Positions 8,832 through 17,197 of a stretch of 64,000 nt of DNA are shown here, one piece after another. Position 1 is the stretch's first letter. Each line of letters begins with the position of its first letter. The DNA comes from Deltaproteobacteria bacterium (GTDB lineage Bacteria; Desulfobacterota; Deferrimicrobia; Deferrimicrobiales; Deferrimicrobiaceae), in contig JAKAHC010000007.1 in the NCBI GenBank assembly GCA_021815305.1, positions 62,001 to 126,000 on the forward strand. Direction: 5' to 3'. The notes under the pieces are model-generated. The model was not told where the DNA came from, ran no database searches, and saw nothing but the letters and a program-made list of their open reading frames with translations. A program made the position numbers and the translations under genes.

Positions 8832-10307
8832 ATGACGCCGATCGCCATGGACACCGGTGCGCTGGTCCGGGGGCTCTACTGCATCCTCCCCGAGATGGTC
8901 GTGATCGGCACGGCGATCCTGGTCCTCCTGGCCGACCTCCTCCTGCCCGAGGAAGGCAAAAAGCGCCTGTGCCACCTGAGCGTCGCGGGCGTGGCGGCGG
9001 CGATCCTCTCCGCCCTCTGGCTGGGGCCCGGGAAGATCGAGGGGTTCTCCGGGATGATCGTCCACGACGGGATGGGGCTCTTCTTCACCCTGACGATCCT
9101 CGCGGCCGCCCTGCTCACCCTGATGATGGCCACCGGCTATTCCGAATGGGAGGGGACGCAGAAAGGGGAGTTCTACGCCCTGATCCTCCTGTCCACTTCC
9201 GGGATGCTTTTCATGGCCGAAGGGACCGACCTCATGACCGTCTTCCTGGGCCTGGAGACGCTGTCGATCCCCATCTACTGCCTGGTCGGCTTCCACCGGG
9301 GGCGGATGCGGTCGCTGGAGGGGGCGATGAAGTATTTCCTCCTCGGGGCGTTCTCCTCGGGGTTCTTCCTCTACGGCATCGCCCTCATGTACGCGGCGGC
9401 CGGGACCACCAGGATCCCCGTGATCGCGTCGATGATGCGCGACGCGCGTCTCTACGGGAATCCCGTCTTCCTTGCGGGGATCGGCCTGCTGCTGGTCGGT
9501 TTCGCCTTCAAGGTGTCCCTGGTTCCCTTCCACATGTGGACGCCGGACGCGTACGAGGGAGCGCCCACGCTGGTGACGGCGTTCATGGGCGCCGCGGTGA
9601 AGGCCGCCGCGTTCGCCGCGCTCCTGCGCGTGGTGCTGCTCACCTTCCCCGCGATCCTGCCGGCGATGTCGGGCGTCTTGTGGGTCCTGGCGGCGCTGAC
9701 CATGACGGTCGGGAACTTCTCCGCGCTGCTCCAGAACAACATGAAACGGATGCTGGCGTACTCCTCCATCGCCCACGCGGGGTACATCCTCGTGGGTCTC
9801 ACGGCGGGAGGGGTCGCCGGCGGACAGGCGGTCCTCTTCTACGTGCTGGTGTACGCCTTCATGAACCTGGGCGCGTTCGGCGTGATCATGCTGGTGGCCC
9901 AGCGGGAGGACGACGGGTACGACATCGACAACTTCGCGGGGATCGGTTTCCGCTACCCCGTTCTCGGCGGCCTGCTCTCCCTGTTCCTCGTCTCCCTGGC
10001 CGGCATCCCTCCCACCGCGGGGTTCGTCGGGAAATTCTACCTGTTCGGCGCCGCGGTCAGGAGCGGCTACGTGGGGCTTGCCGTCCTCGGCGTGCTGAAC
10101 AGCGCCGTCTCGGTCTACTACTACCTTCGCCCCGTCGTCTCCATGTACATGGCGCCTGCGCCGGAGGGGATCCCCGTTCCCCGACCGCCCCGCTCCGCCT
10201 TCTCGTTCGCCCTGTGCGCCTCGGCGGCGGCGGTGCTGCTGCTGGGCGTGATGCCCGCCTCCGCGCTGGAGTTCGCCGAGCGTTCCGTCCTCTCCCTGTT
10301 GATGTGA
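8832..10307 (+). CDS. nuoN: NADH-quinone oxidoreductase subunit N
   Basis: Third antiporter-like subunit of complex I and the last gene of the nuo operon. It has 491 residues, multi-spanning, with LGLETLSIPIYCLVG (functional Glu), AFKVSLVPFHMWTPDAYEGAPT and SSIAHAGYILVG. The start ATG lies 8 bases after the nuoM stop. The gene ends just before a convergent gene, and a hairpin lies between them, so the operon probably stops here. Confidence 0.96.
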   Translation: MTPIAMDTGALVRGLYCILPEMVVIGTAILVLLADLLLPEEGKKRLCHLSVAGVAAAILSALWLGPGKIEGFSGMIVHDGMGLFFTLTILAAALLTLMMATGYSEWEGTQKGEFYALILLSTSGMLFMAEGTDLMTVFLGLETLSIPIYCLVGFHRGRMRSLEGAMKYFLLGAFSSGFFLYGIALMYAAAGTTRIPVIASMMRDARLYGNPVFLAGIGLLLVGFAFKVSLVPFHMWTPDAYEGAPTLVTAFMGAAVKAAAFAALLRVVLLTFPAILPAMSGVLWVLAALTMTVGNFSALLQNNMKRMLAYSSIAHAGYILVGLTAGGVAGGQAVLFYVLVYAFMNLGAFGVIMLVAQREDDGYDIDNFAGIGFRYPVLGGLLSLFLVSLAGIPPTAGFVGKFYLFGAAVRSGYVGLAVLGVLNSAVSVYYYLRPVVSMYMAPAPEGIPVPRPPRSAFSFALCASAAAVLLLGVMPASALEFAERSVLSLLM

Positions 10308-10308
10308 T

Positions 10309-10330
10309 TTCCGCCCCTACGGGCGCGGAA
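10309..10330 (+). terminator. Hairpin at end of nuo operon
   Basis: TTCCGCCCC pairs with GGGCGCGGAA around a three-base TAC loop, with one bulged C; the nine-pair stem starts 1 base after the nuoN stop. It also overlaps the 3' end of the convergent gene, so it could act in both directions. A U-tract is weak on the plus strand. Confidence 0.45.
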
Positions 10331-10922
10331 GGGGGAAGAACCTCGGGACGCGTTTCCGGTACTCCTCGTACTCCCTTCCGTACGTGTGCAGAAGGCGCCG
10401 CTCCTCGTGGAACGTGCCGATGTAGAAGTACGCCACGATGGCGGCTGCGGATGCCGCGCCGTTCCACGTTTGCACGGGGCGGAACGCAAGGATCAGGGAG
10501 CATCCCAGGTAAAGCGGATGGCGAACCAGCCCGTACCCGGCGCCCGTGAAGAGCCGGTCGTTGCGTCCGCCCGCCGCGTCCCTCCCCATGCGGTACCGTT
10601 CCCACTGGCGCAGCCCCACGAACTCCTTCAGGTCCCACGGCGTCCAGAAGAGGAGGCCTATGCCCAGGGCCTGCACGCCGTGGAAGAGCCACCGAGGCCA
10701 CCCGGTGATCCGGTAGAGCGGTGCGTCGGGGAGGGAATGGACGTACAGGAGCACCGCCGCAGTCGCCGTCGCGGAGTAGACCGTGAACAGCGTCCGGTGG
10801 TACGCGAGGAACCGGTGCTCGCCCAAGATCCCCCGGGCCCACCGGTCGTACCGTTCCGACACGGTCACGCTGTGGAAGAGGGCGAACGCCGCCCATGCCA
10901 GGAACGCCTTCCAAGGGTCCAT
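10317..10922 (-). CDS. ICMT/NnrU-like integral membrane methyltransferase
   Basis: Predicted membrane methyltransferase of the isoprenylcysteine carboxyl methyltransferase / NnrU / MddA fold. The 201 residues contain about five hydrophobic helices. The C-terminal S-adenosylmethionine-binding signature of this fold is visible: GYGLVRHPLYLG, then EERRLLHTYGREYEEY with the conserved Glu and Arg. The substrate cannot be read from sequence; relatives methylate isoprenylated cysteines, phospholipids or small thiols. It is convergent with nuoN and divergent from the zinc-ribbon/rhomboid gene, 37 bases away, and does not look like part of the nuo operon. Confidence 0.75.
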   Translation of the reverse strand: MDPWKAFLAWAAFALFHSVTVSERYDRWARGILGEHRFLAYHRTLFTVYSATATAAVLLYVHSLPDAPLYRITGWPRWLFHGVQALGIGLLFWTPWDLKEFVGLRQWERYRMGRDAAGGRNDRLFTGAGYGLVRHPLYLGCSLILAFRPVQTWNGAASAAAIVAYFYIGTFHEERRLLHTYGREYEEYRKRVPRFFPLPRP

Positions 10923-10946
10923 AAAACCATGTTACCTCGTTGCGGG

Positions 10947-10952
10947 TATACT
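10947..10952 (+). promoter_or_regulatory. Putative -10 element, near-leaderless start
   Basis: TATACT lies 7 bases upstream of the GTG start at 10960, with no Shine-Dalgarno sequence between them. This spacing would place the transcript start at or next to the start codon, i.e. a leaderless mRNA. No good -35 box is seen, so the call is tentative. Confidence 0.35.
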
Positions 10953-10959
10953 GTTCTCC

Positions 10960-12120
10960 GTGAACTGCCCGTACTGCAGGATCCCCTCGATGGACACCGT
11001 GACGTCGGGAGAGGTCGCGATCGACCGGTGCCGAACCTGCGGCGTTGCCTGGTTCGACTTCGGCGAGATCCGGGAGTTGACCGAGGGGCGGCTCGACGCG
11101 GATGGCGAGGAGGATGCCGCGGGGGCCGCGCCGTCCCCGCCGGATCCCGGGAAGACCGCCGCGCGCCTCGCGCAGGCGCGAAAAGAGGCCGCGGGCCTTT
11201 CCTGCCCGCGGTGCTCCCGCGCGCTGCAGGCGATCGATTTCCAGCTGACGGGCACCCCGGTCCTTCTCTGCCGGTCGTGCGGGGGGATGCTCGTGCCCCG
11301 GCCTTCCGTCGCCGACCTGTCGGCCCGTTACCGGTTCCAGCGCGACCACGCCGCCCTCTACGCTTCCCTCGGCGCCTCGATGGCGGAGGAGATCCGCGGG
11401 CGTCTCGACCGGAAATACGGTCCCGACGCCACGGCCGCGGCCGGGCGCGGGGAGGTGGTCCCTCTGCCGCTCCCGCTGGTGGTCCCGCTCGGGGATGCCG
11501 CGCCGGCGGCGCGCCGGCTCCCTCTCGTGACGTACGGGATCCTCGGGCTGATGCTGGCGCTCCATTTCCTCGTTTCGGCGGGGGCGAACGGGATGGGCGC
11601 GCTGCCGGGACGGCTCGCCCTCCCCGCGGGGACGGGGTTTTCGAGCGTGCCCAGGTTCGCCCTCCTGCTGTCCCCCTTCTTCCACGCCGGGTGGATCCCG
11701 CTGGCGGTGGGGTGCCTGTTCCTCTACGTCCTCGGGGACAACGTGGAGGACCGGATGGGACGGTCCCCGTTCCTGCTCTTTTTCCTCTTCTGCGGAGCGG
11801 TCGCCGGGGCGGCGCACGTCCTGTGGGGGGCCTCGGGGGCGCCCTCGGCGCTGGGATCGGCGGGCGCCGTGGCTGCGGTGCTCGGTGCGTACCTGGTTTT
11901 CTTCCCCGACGTTCCGATCGAGATGTACGGGATGGGGCGTGTCGTCACGGTCCCCGCCTACCTGTTCGCCTGCGCCTGGGCGGTCGCGGTGTTCCTCTGG
12001 GGGTGGGGTCCGGGCCCGTTGTCGGATCTTCTGAACCCCGCGCCGTACACCCTTCCGGGCCATCTCGCCGGATTCGCCGCCGGGGCGGGAGCGGCGGTTC
12101 TCTGTCGGTCCTTCGAATAA
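10960..12120 (+). CDS. Double zinc-ribbon protein fused to an inactive rhomboid domain
   Basis: Membrane protein of 386 residues. The N-terminus carries two zinc-ribbon pairs, CPYC(3-6)/CRTC(24-27) and CPRC(82-85)/CRSC(104-107), of the zf-TFIIB type. A proline-rich linker leads to a six-helix rhomboid-like domain (about 185-380) with recognisable text such as LGDNVEDRMG and LGAYLVFFP. The protease site is broken: the GxSG serine motif reads GSAG, so Ala301 occupies the nucleophile position, and the oxyanion His-x3-Asn reads Pro247-x3-Gly251. Only His368 remains. It is therefore probably a pseudoprotease that binds rather than cuts membrane clients. The start is GTG 10960, immediately before the first ribbon; the longer upstream frame overlaps the divergent gene. 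Confidence 0.8.
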   Translation: MNCPYCRIPSMDTVTSGEVAIDRCRTCGVAWFDFGEIRELTEGRLDADGEEDAAGAAPSPPDPGKTAARLAQARKEAAGLSCPRCSRALQAIDFQLTGTPVLLCRSCGGMLVPRPSVADLSARYRFQRDHAALYASLGASMAEEIRGRLDRKYGPDATAAAGRGEVVPLPLPLVVPLGDAAPAARRLPLVTYGILGLMLALHFLVSAGANGMGALPGRLALPAGTGFSSVPRFALLLSPFFHAGWIPLAVGCLFLYVLGDNVEDRMGRSPFLLFFLFCGAVAGAAHVLWGASGAPSALGSAGAVAAVLGAYLVFFPDVPIEMYGMGRVVTVPAYLFACAWAVAVFLWGWGPGPLSDLLNPAPYTLPGHLAGFAAGAGAAVLCRSFE

Positions 12121-12137
12121 TTATATTTTCGGCATGA

Positions 12138-12902
12138 GTGGAGGCGGCGGGAGGGGTCGAGGTCGACCTGGAGGCCCGTGTGACCTCCGTCATGGTCAAC
12201 GGAACGGCCGCGAACCTTCTCACGTACAACGGCGGCTATCCGGGGCCGACCATCCTGGTGAAAAATACCGACTTGCTGAAGATCAACCTCACGAACTCCC
12301 TGTCCATGCTCGGGACGAACATCCTCGGCCACGACCGCGACATCACCAATCTCCACACGCACGGCTTGCACGTGTCCCCCGAAGGGAATTCGGACAACGT
12401 GATGCAGATGCTCATGTCGGGCGATTCGTTCGCCTACGAGTACGACCTGTCGAAACAGGCGGCGGGGACGCTCAATTTCTACCATCCCCACATCCACGGC
12501 TCGGTGGCCGAGCAGTACTGGGGCGGGCTCGCCGGCGCGCTGATCGTGGAAGACGACCTGCCCGTGCTGTCCGGCTATGAGACGCACCTGATGATCCTCA
12601 AGGACATCGCCCTGTCCGGCGCCGACCCGGAGCCGTACGCCTCGACGATGGATTTCATGCACGGCAAGGAAGGGAACACCGTCATGGTGAACGGCCAGGT
12701 CAACCCGGTCCTGTCCATCCGGCCCGGGCAGGTCCAGCGATGGAGGATCCTGAACGCGAGCAACGCCCGGTTCTACATGCTGTCGCTCGAGGGGCACACG
12801 CTGTCCGTGGTCGGGACCGAGGGCGGCCTGCTCGACAAGCCGTATCCCGTCCCGCTGCCGCTTCCTTTCTGCAGCCTTCCCTGCAAATCGAAGATTTTCT
12901 AA
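12138..12902 (+). pseudogene. Truncated multicopper oxidase (domains 1-2 only)
   Basis: Remnant of a three-domain multicopper oxidase. Cupredoxin domain 1 has both type 2/3 copper motifs (LHTHGLHV and FYHPHIHGS) and domain 2 is recognisable up to LNASNARFYMLSLEGHTL. The third domain, with the type 1 copper site and the second half of the trinuclear site, is absent. The frame leaves homology after GTEGGLLDKP and stops within about 18 residues in lower-GC DNA. No signal peptide precedes it: only 17 bases separate it from the rhomboid gene. Loss at both ends suggests a dead copy. It is not a tandem duplicate of the intact oxidase that follows, since the motif spacing differs. A working two-domain oxidase is unlikely without a type 1 site. 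Confidence 0.75.
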
Positions 12903-13021
12903 CTCGGGTAGCGCAATCTCTCTATATTTCCTCGCCCCCTGCTGTTCCAGGAATTCCAGGTTCGTCGGGAAACAATCGGATTCATTGATGTAAACCGCCT
13001 CTTGGAGAGTAGGCGTCCGCT

Positions 13022-13036
13022 TGGCATATCTATTGC
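13022..13036 (+). promoter_or_regulatory. Putative sigma54 (-24/-12) promoter
   Basis: TGGCATATCTATTGC has the invariant GG and GC separated by exactly 10 bases and matches TGGCAC-N5-TTGC at 9 of 10 defined positions. Transcription would begin near 13048, giving a leader of about 240 bases before the multicopper oxidase start. No enhancer-binding protein gene is in the window. Confidence 0.55.
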
Positions 13037-13150
13037 CTCCACATTGAATAAACATTACCGTTCATGGCCTGCAACTGGCGAAAACGAAAGGATAATCCGT
13101 AGGAAAATGTGGGAAAAATTTTTCAATATTTGTGCGTTTCTCCCACAACT

Positions 13151-13166
13151 ACCGATTCCAATCGGT
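13151..13166. promoter_or_regulatory. Operator-like dyad ACCGATT-CC-AATCGGT
   Basis: Perfect inverted repeat with 7-base arms and a 2-base centre, lying in the leader about 100 bases downstream of the predicted sigma54 start and 124 bases before the oxidase start codon. The tight centre favours a protein-binding site over an RNA hairpin. The binding protein is unknown. Confidence 0.4.
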
Positions 13167-13289
13167 GGACCAAGTCGAATTTCCATAACGGTTCTGAAGG
13201 AAAGGAGGGAATTTGCACGTGTGAAGGAACGCGAAGGGGTTAATCAGCCAAGGCAACGGAGTGAACAGAAGGACAGGAGGGGGAACAAC

Positions 13290-15179
13290 ATGAAAAAGAC
13301 GATGATCGTCTGTATCGCCGTGATGCTGGGCGCCGGCATCATGGGGATGGGGAATTCGGCCTACGGAAGCCCGCCAATGGAGCCTTGGGTCGACCCGTTG
13401 CCCGTTCCACCGGTGGCGACGACGACATACAAACCGTTGATCTCGCCCTGGGCTGACTTCTACGAAATCAACATGACCGCCAGCCAGCACAAATTCCACC
13501 GCGATCTTGGCCCGGCCACCGTATGGACGTACGGACAGCCCGGGAAGGCCCCGGTCCTGATGGGCCCGACGATCGTCGCGAAGAGCGGCAGGCCCGTGGT
13601 GATCAAGTACATCAACGACCTTCCCGCCGCCCTCGACGACTTCCCGCTGAAGAACGCGATCGACCTGACCATTCCCGGATCGCCGGGATTCGGATTGGAC
13701 CAGGTGCCGCCGGGCGCGGCGATCCCGCACCTCCATGGCGGGAAGACCGCGGCGCGGTTCGACGGGACACCGATGCAGTGGTGGACGACCGACGGTCTGC
13801 GAGGCGAGAACTACAAGACCGACACCTTCATTTACGTGAACAACCAGCCGGCTACCCTGCTCTGGTATCACGACCACACGATGGGGGCCACCCGGTTCAA
13901 GCCGTATCTCGGTCTGGCCGCGGCCTATGTGCTGTATGACGACGTCGACAACATCGTCGACGGCACCATCACGGTCAAGGGCCCGGACAGGGACCGCAGG
14001 GGAAAGTTGATCCGGCACGTTCAGAAGGTTCCGGCCGGTTACGGCCAATACCATCTGCCGCTGGTGATCCAGGACAAGCAGTTCAACGCCGACGGCACCC
14101 TGTTCTACCCGACGACAGGCATCAGCGATGTTCACCCGGTGTGGGTGCCCGAGTTCTTCGGCGACACGCCGGTGATCAACGGCAAGGCGTATCCTTATCT
14201 CAATGCCGAGCCGAGAAGATATCGGTTCCGGCTCCTGAACGGCTCGCAGGCCCGCTTCTACAACCTGCATTTCCGCCCGGCGGGCGGGAGTGACCTCCCC
14301 TTCCACGTCATCGGGTCCGAACAGGGGCTTCTCCCCGCTCCGGCGCCGATGTCCGGCCTGGTGATCGCCCCCGGCGAGCGCTTCGACGTCATCGTGGACT
14401 TCACGGGATTATTTGGAAGCACCGTCATGATGACCAACGATGCCCCGGAACCTTATCCGGATGGCGACCCCGCCATCGTGACCGATCTCATGAAGATCCA
14501 TGTCAATCAGCCGTTGGCCGGTGCCGACGATACCGTGGCGGCCGCGGATCTGAAACTGCCGGCGGTCGATCGGCTTGTCGCAACGCCGGGCCTTCCTCCG
14601 CGGGACGTCGTGGCCAGGGAGAATTTTGGCGATCCCGGCTTCCCGGACAGTCCGACCGAGGTGCTGCTCAACGGGTACCACTTCATGGATCCGACGACGG
14701 ACAAGGTGAAGGTCGGCACCACCGAAACCTGGCAGTGGATCAACCTGACGGTGGACGCTCACCCGATGCACCCGCACCTGGTGGCATCCCAGGTCGTGAA
14801 CCGGCAAGCGTTCCGGGACGACCCGGCAACCATATATGTGATCGAAGGGGTCGAAGACTACAAAACCGATTGGGCTGCCTATCTGGCTTCCGGACGGACT
14901 TTGCCGAAGCCGGACGTCAACGGAATATCCGGTTCATCCGGGCTCCCCTACCTGGCGGGTCCGCCGATTCCGCCGACTCCCGAGGAGTTGGGCTTCAAGG
15001 ATACCGTGAAGGCCCCTCCGGGATATGTGACGAGGACGAGATCCAAGTTCGCGCTCCCCTGGACGTCCTTCCTGGATTACGACTGGCGTACCGGGAGTTT
15101 CGGCAGCTGGGTCTACCACTGTCACATTCTCGAGCACGAGGAAAACGAAATGATGCGGCCGTTTGAGGTCGTGCGATAA
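13290..15179 (+). CDS. CotA-like periplasmic multicopper oxidase
   Basis: Exported laccase-type oxidase of 629 residues. The signal peptide is MKKTMIVCIAVMLGAG... with a likely cut after AYG (about residue 26). The four copper-binding blocks are complete: HLHGG, WYHDH, HPMHPHL and the C-terminal HCHILEHEENEM that supplies the type 1 Cys, His and Met. Spacing and length fit the CotA/bilirubin-oxidase group, which oxidises phenolics, metals such as Mn(II) or Cu(I), or bilins. The start ATG follows GGACAGGAGGGGG; upstream in-frame codons are ignored because of the signal peptide. It is a single-gene transcript with a sigma54-type promoter in front and a bidirectional hairpin behind. The physiological substrate is not decidable from sequence. 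Confidence 0.88.
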   Translation: MKKTMIVCIAVMLGAGIMGMGNSAYGSPPMEPWVDPLPVPPVATTTYKPLISPWADFYEINMTASQHKFHRDLGPATVWTYGQPGKAPVLMGPTIVAKSGRPVVIKYINDLPAALDDFPLKNAIDLTIPGSPGFGLDQVPPGAAIPHLHGGKTAARFDGTPMQWWTTDGLRGENYKTDTFIYVNNQPATLLWYHDHTMGATRFKPYLGLAAAYVLYDDVDNIVDGTITVKGPDRDRRGKLIRHVQKVPAGYGQYHLPLVIQDKQFNADGTLFYPTTGISDVHPVWVPEFFGDTPVINGKAYPYLNAEPRRYRFRLLNGSQARFYNLHFRPAGGSDLPFHVIGSEQGLLPAPAPMSGLVIAPGERFDVIVDFTGLFGSTVMMTNDAPEPYPDGDPAIVTDLMKIHVNQPLAGADDTVAAADLKLPAVDRLVATPGLPPRDVVARENFGDPGFPDSPTEVLLNGYHFMDPTTDKVKVGTTETWQWINLTVDAHPMHPHLVASQVVNRQAFRDDPATIYVIEGVEDYKTDWAAYLASGRTLPKPDVNGISGSSGLPYLAGPPIPPTPEELGFKDTVKAPPGYVTRTRSKFALPWTSFLDYDWRTGSFGSWVYHCHILEHEENEMMRPFEVVR

Positions 15180-15199
15180 AGCGAACGTTTCGGGTCGAC

Positions 15200-15225
15200 G
15201 AGAGGGCCGCTTCGGCGGCCCTCTC
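15200..15225. terminator. Bidirectional terminator hairpin with UUCG loop
   Basis: GAGAGGGCCGC and GCGGCCCTCTC form a perfect 11-pair stem closed by a TTCG tetraloop. It lies between the convergent multicopper oxidase gene and selB and can serve both. The trailing U-run is short (CATTTCC). Confidence 0.65.
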
Positions 15226-15235
15226 CATTTCCGGG

Positions 15236-17161
15236 CTACTTCGCTTTCCGCAGCACCCGCTTGTCGCCCACGCGCAGCGTGACTTTCTGCTCGTCGAAAT
15301 GCTCCAGCAGCGGGATGACGTATTTGCGGGACATCCCCGCCGCGAGTTCCTTGAACTCGGGCACGGCGATCTCCCCGCGCTTTGCGAGAAACCCCGTGAG
15401 CTTCTCCCGCAGCCCCTTCAAAACCTCGGTGTCGAAGAGGAGATCCTTGACGCGCACGACGGCGCCGGACCGGGCGAGTCCCTCCACCGCCTTGTCCACG
15501 GCGCGGGGATCGGCCGTGAGATCCCGTACGGCAGCCAGAAGTTCGGCCCGGGTCGGCGCGGCCACGCCCGCTTTCCGGACGATCTCCGCGATCCGGACCG
15601 CGAGAGGGGAGGAGAGGTCCACGGCCTTGGGGCGGCGCCCGGAAAGGAGGTAGAGCTCCCCCTGCCGGATTACGGAGGGGTTCCCTTCCAGAGCGATGGC
15701 AAGGAGTCCCGGGACGGGCGCAAAGGGGAACTGGGCGGCCACCTCCTCGCGGGGGAACCCTTCCCGGTCGGGGGAGCGGTCGTGCAGGCGGGAGAGCGCC
15801 TGAACGGACAGCGACGCGGTTTCCTCGACCGTCTTCCGGTGCCAGAACGTCCCGCCCCCGGAGTCCTGCGCCACCGTTCCTTCCTCCGCGAGGGCCGTGA
15901 GCGCGGCCCGCGCCGCATCCGTGCCCGTTCCCGAGACCACGGCCGCCGAAAGCGGCGTCAGGCCCGCACCGCCTGCGTCCTCCACCGCGGCGAGGAAGCG
16001 CACCGCGGGGTCGTCCGAGAGCAACCGCCGAAGCGTCTCCGGGACGATTTTTCCCGCGGTTTTGCGGCCGGGCGGCTTCGGGTGGAGAATCGACCCGCCG
16101 CCGACGGTGTAGCCGAAGTTCGCCAGGGGGGAGAATCCCCGAAAAATGAACCGGTCCCCGCCGGAGAGGACCGTCTCCCCGGAGAGGAGCACGCGGCCGT
16201 ACCCCGAACCTCCCGGCGGGATCGCCGCCTGCCCGTAGAGGAGGATCCTGCCGACGCAGGAGAAGGTCCCGGCATGGAAGGAGACCTGGGCGCGGTGCTG
16301 GAGCGGCTTCTGGACCAGCGGGAGGTATTCGACGAAAACCTCGGCGGATTTCGTGGGGAAGAACGTGCCGGGACGGCACAGGACCGACCCGCGCGGGGCG
16401 CTCTCCTTCTCCACTCCCTGCAGGTTGACGGCGGTGCGGGTCCCGGCCGCGGCGCTCTCCACCGGCCCACCGTGCACCTGCAGCCCGCGGATCTTCGCCG
16501 CCGTACCGCCGGGGAGGACGGCGACCTCCTCGCCGACCGCCACCGTTCCCCCGATCAGCGTTCCCGTGACCACCGTTCCGAACCCCTTCATCGTGAAGGA
16601 GCGGTCCACGGGGAGCCGGAACAGGTGCGAAGGATCCTTTCCCGGGATTCCGGAGGCGAGGCGGTCGACGGCGTCCACCAGCGCGGGGAGCCCCTCTCCG
16701 GTGACCGCGGAGACCCGGACGACGGGCGCTCCTTCGAGAAAGGTCCCCTTCACGAGGGAGCGGACCTCCTCCTCCTGGAGTTCCATCCCGTCGGATGTCG
16801 CCTTGTCGCTCTTGTTCAGGACGACGATCCCGTGCCGCACCCGGAGGAGCCGGCAGATGTCCAGGTGCTCCCGCGTCTGGGGCATCACCCCCTCGTCCGC
16901 GGCGATCACGAGGAGGACGATGTCGATCCCCGCGGCGCCGGCCACCATCGTCCTCACGAACCGCTCGTGGCCGGGAACGTCGACGATCCCCGCGAGGGTC
17001 CCGGAGGGAAGTTCGAGGTGGGCGAACCCCAGCTCGATCGTGATGCCGCGCTCCTTTTCCTCCTTGAGCCGGTCGGGGTCCGTGCCGGTCAGGGCGCGCA
17101 CGAGCGCGCTCTTCCCGTGGTCGATATGACCCGCCGTGCCGATGATCACGGTTTTGGGCAT
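15236..17161 (-). CDS. selB: Selenocysteine-specific elongation factor SelB
   Basis: Translation factor that brings Sec-tRNA to UGA codons followed by a SECIS hairpin. It has 641 residues, with an N-terminal EF-Tu-like GTPase showing G1 GHIDHGKS, G2 RGITIELGF, G3 DVPGHERF and G4 NKSD. Beta-barrel domains 2-3 and winged-helix repeats in the last about 250 residues (SECIS binding) follow. The length fits SelB and excludes EF-Tu. No selA, selD, tRNA-Sec or obvious selenoprotein is in the window. The start ATG is 36 bases from the divergent HD-GYP gene; a TAAGAT box just upstream would give a very short or absent leader. Confidence 0.95.
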   Translation of the reverse strand: MPKTVIIGTAGHIDHGKSALVRALTGTDPDRLKEEKERGITIELGFAHLELPSGTLAGIVDVPGHERFVRTMVAGAAGIDIVLLVIAADEGVMPQTREHLDICRLLRVRHGIVVLNKSDKATSDGMELQEEEVRSLVKGTFLEGAPVVRVSAVTGEGLPALVDAVDRLASGIPGKDPSHLFRLPVDRSFTMKGFGTVVTGTLIGGTVAVGEEVAVLPGGTAAKIRGLQVHGGPVESAAAGTRTAVNLQGVEKESAPRGSVLCRPGTFFPTKSAEVFVEYLPLVQKPLQHRAQVSFHAGTFSCVGRILLYGQAAIPPGGSGYGRVLLSGETVLSGGDRFIFRGFSPLANFGYTVGGGSILHPKPPGRKTAGKIVPETLRRLLSDDPAVRFLAAVEDAGGAGLTPLSAAVVSGTGTDAARAALTALAEEGTVAQDSGGGTFWHRKTVEETASLSVQALSRLHDRSPDREGFPREEVAAQFPFAPVPGLLAIALEGNPSVIRQGELYLLSGRRPKAVDLSSPLAVRIAEIVRKAGVAAPTRAELLAAVRDLTADPRAVDKAVEGLARSGAVVRVKDLLFDTEVLKGLREKLTGFLAKRGEIAVPEFKELAAGMSRKYVIPLLEHFDEQKVTLRVGDKRVLRKAK

Positions 17162-17197
17162 GAAGGTATCTTACCGTAATCTGGCGAATGCGATAAT

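Larger units (their letters stand above)
12903..13289. other. AT-richer spacer before the multicopper oxidase gene
   Basis: This 387-base stretch without a gene is visibly richer in A/T than its surroundings. It holds a sigma54-type promoter (13022-13036), an imperfect stem (TGTGGGA at 13109-13115 with TCCCACA at 13141-13147, enclosing AAAAATTTTT), a perfect 7+2+7 dyad (13151-13166) and the ribosome-binding sequence GGACAGGAGGGGG. An open frame in phase with the oxidase runs back to 13002 but has no coding character and would bury the signal peptide. Confidence 0.6.

Noticed and set aside
13002-13289. In-frame 5' extension of the multicopper oxidase
   Set aside because: The text has no coding character, covers the predicted promoter and leader, and would hide a normal signal peptide that starts right after a strong ribosome-binding site.
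13200-13289. Possible cyclic di-GMP or other riboswitch in the oxidase leader
   Set aside because: Purine-rich blocks loosely recall GEMM motifs, but the conserved tetraloop and core positions are not present.
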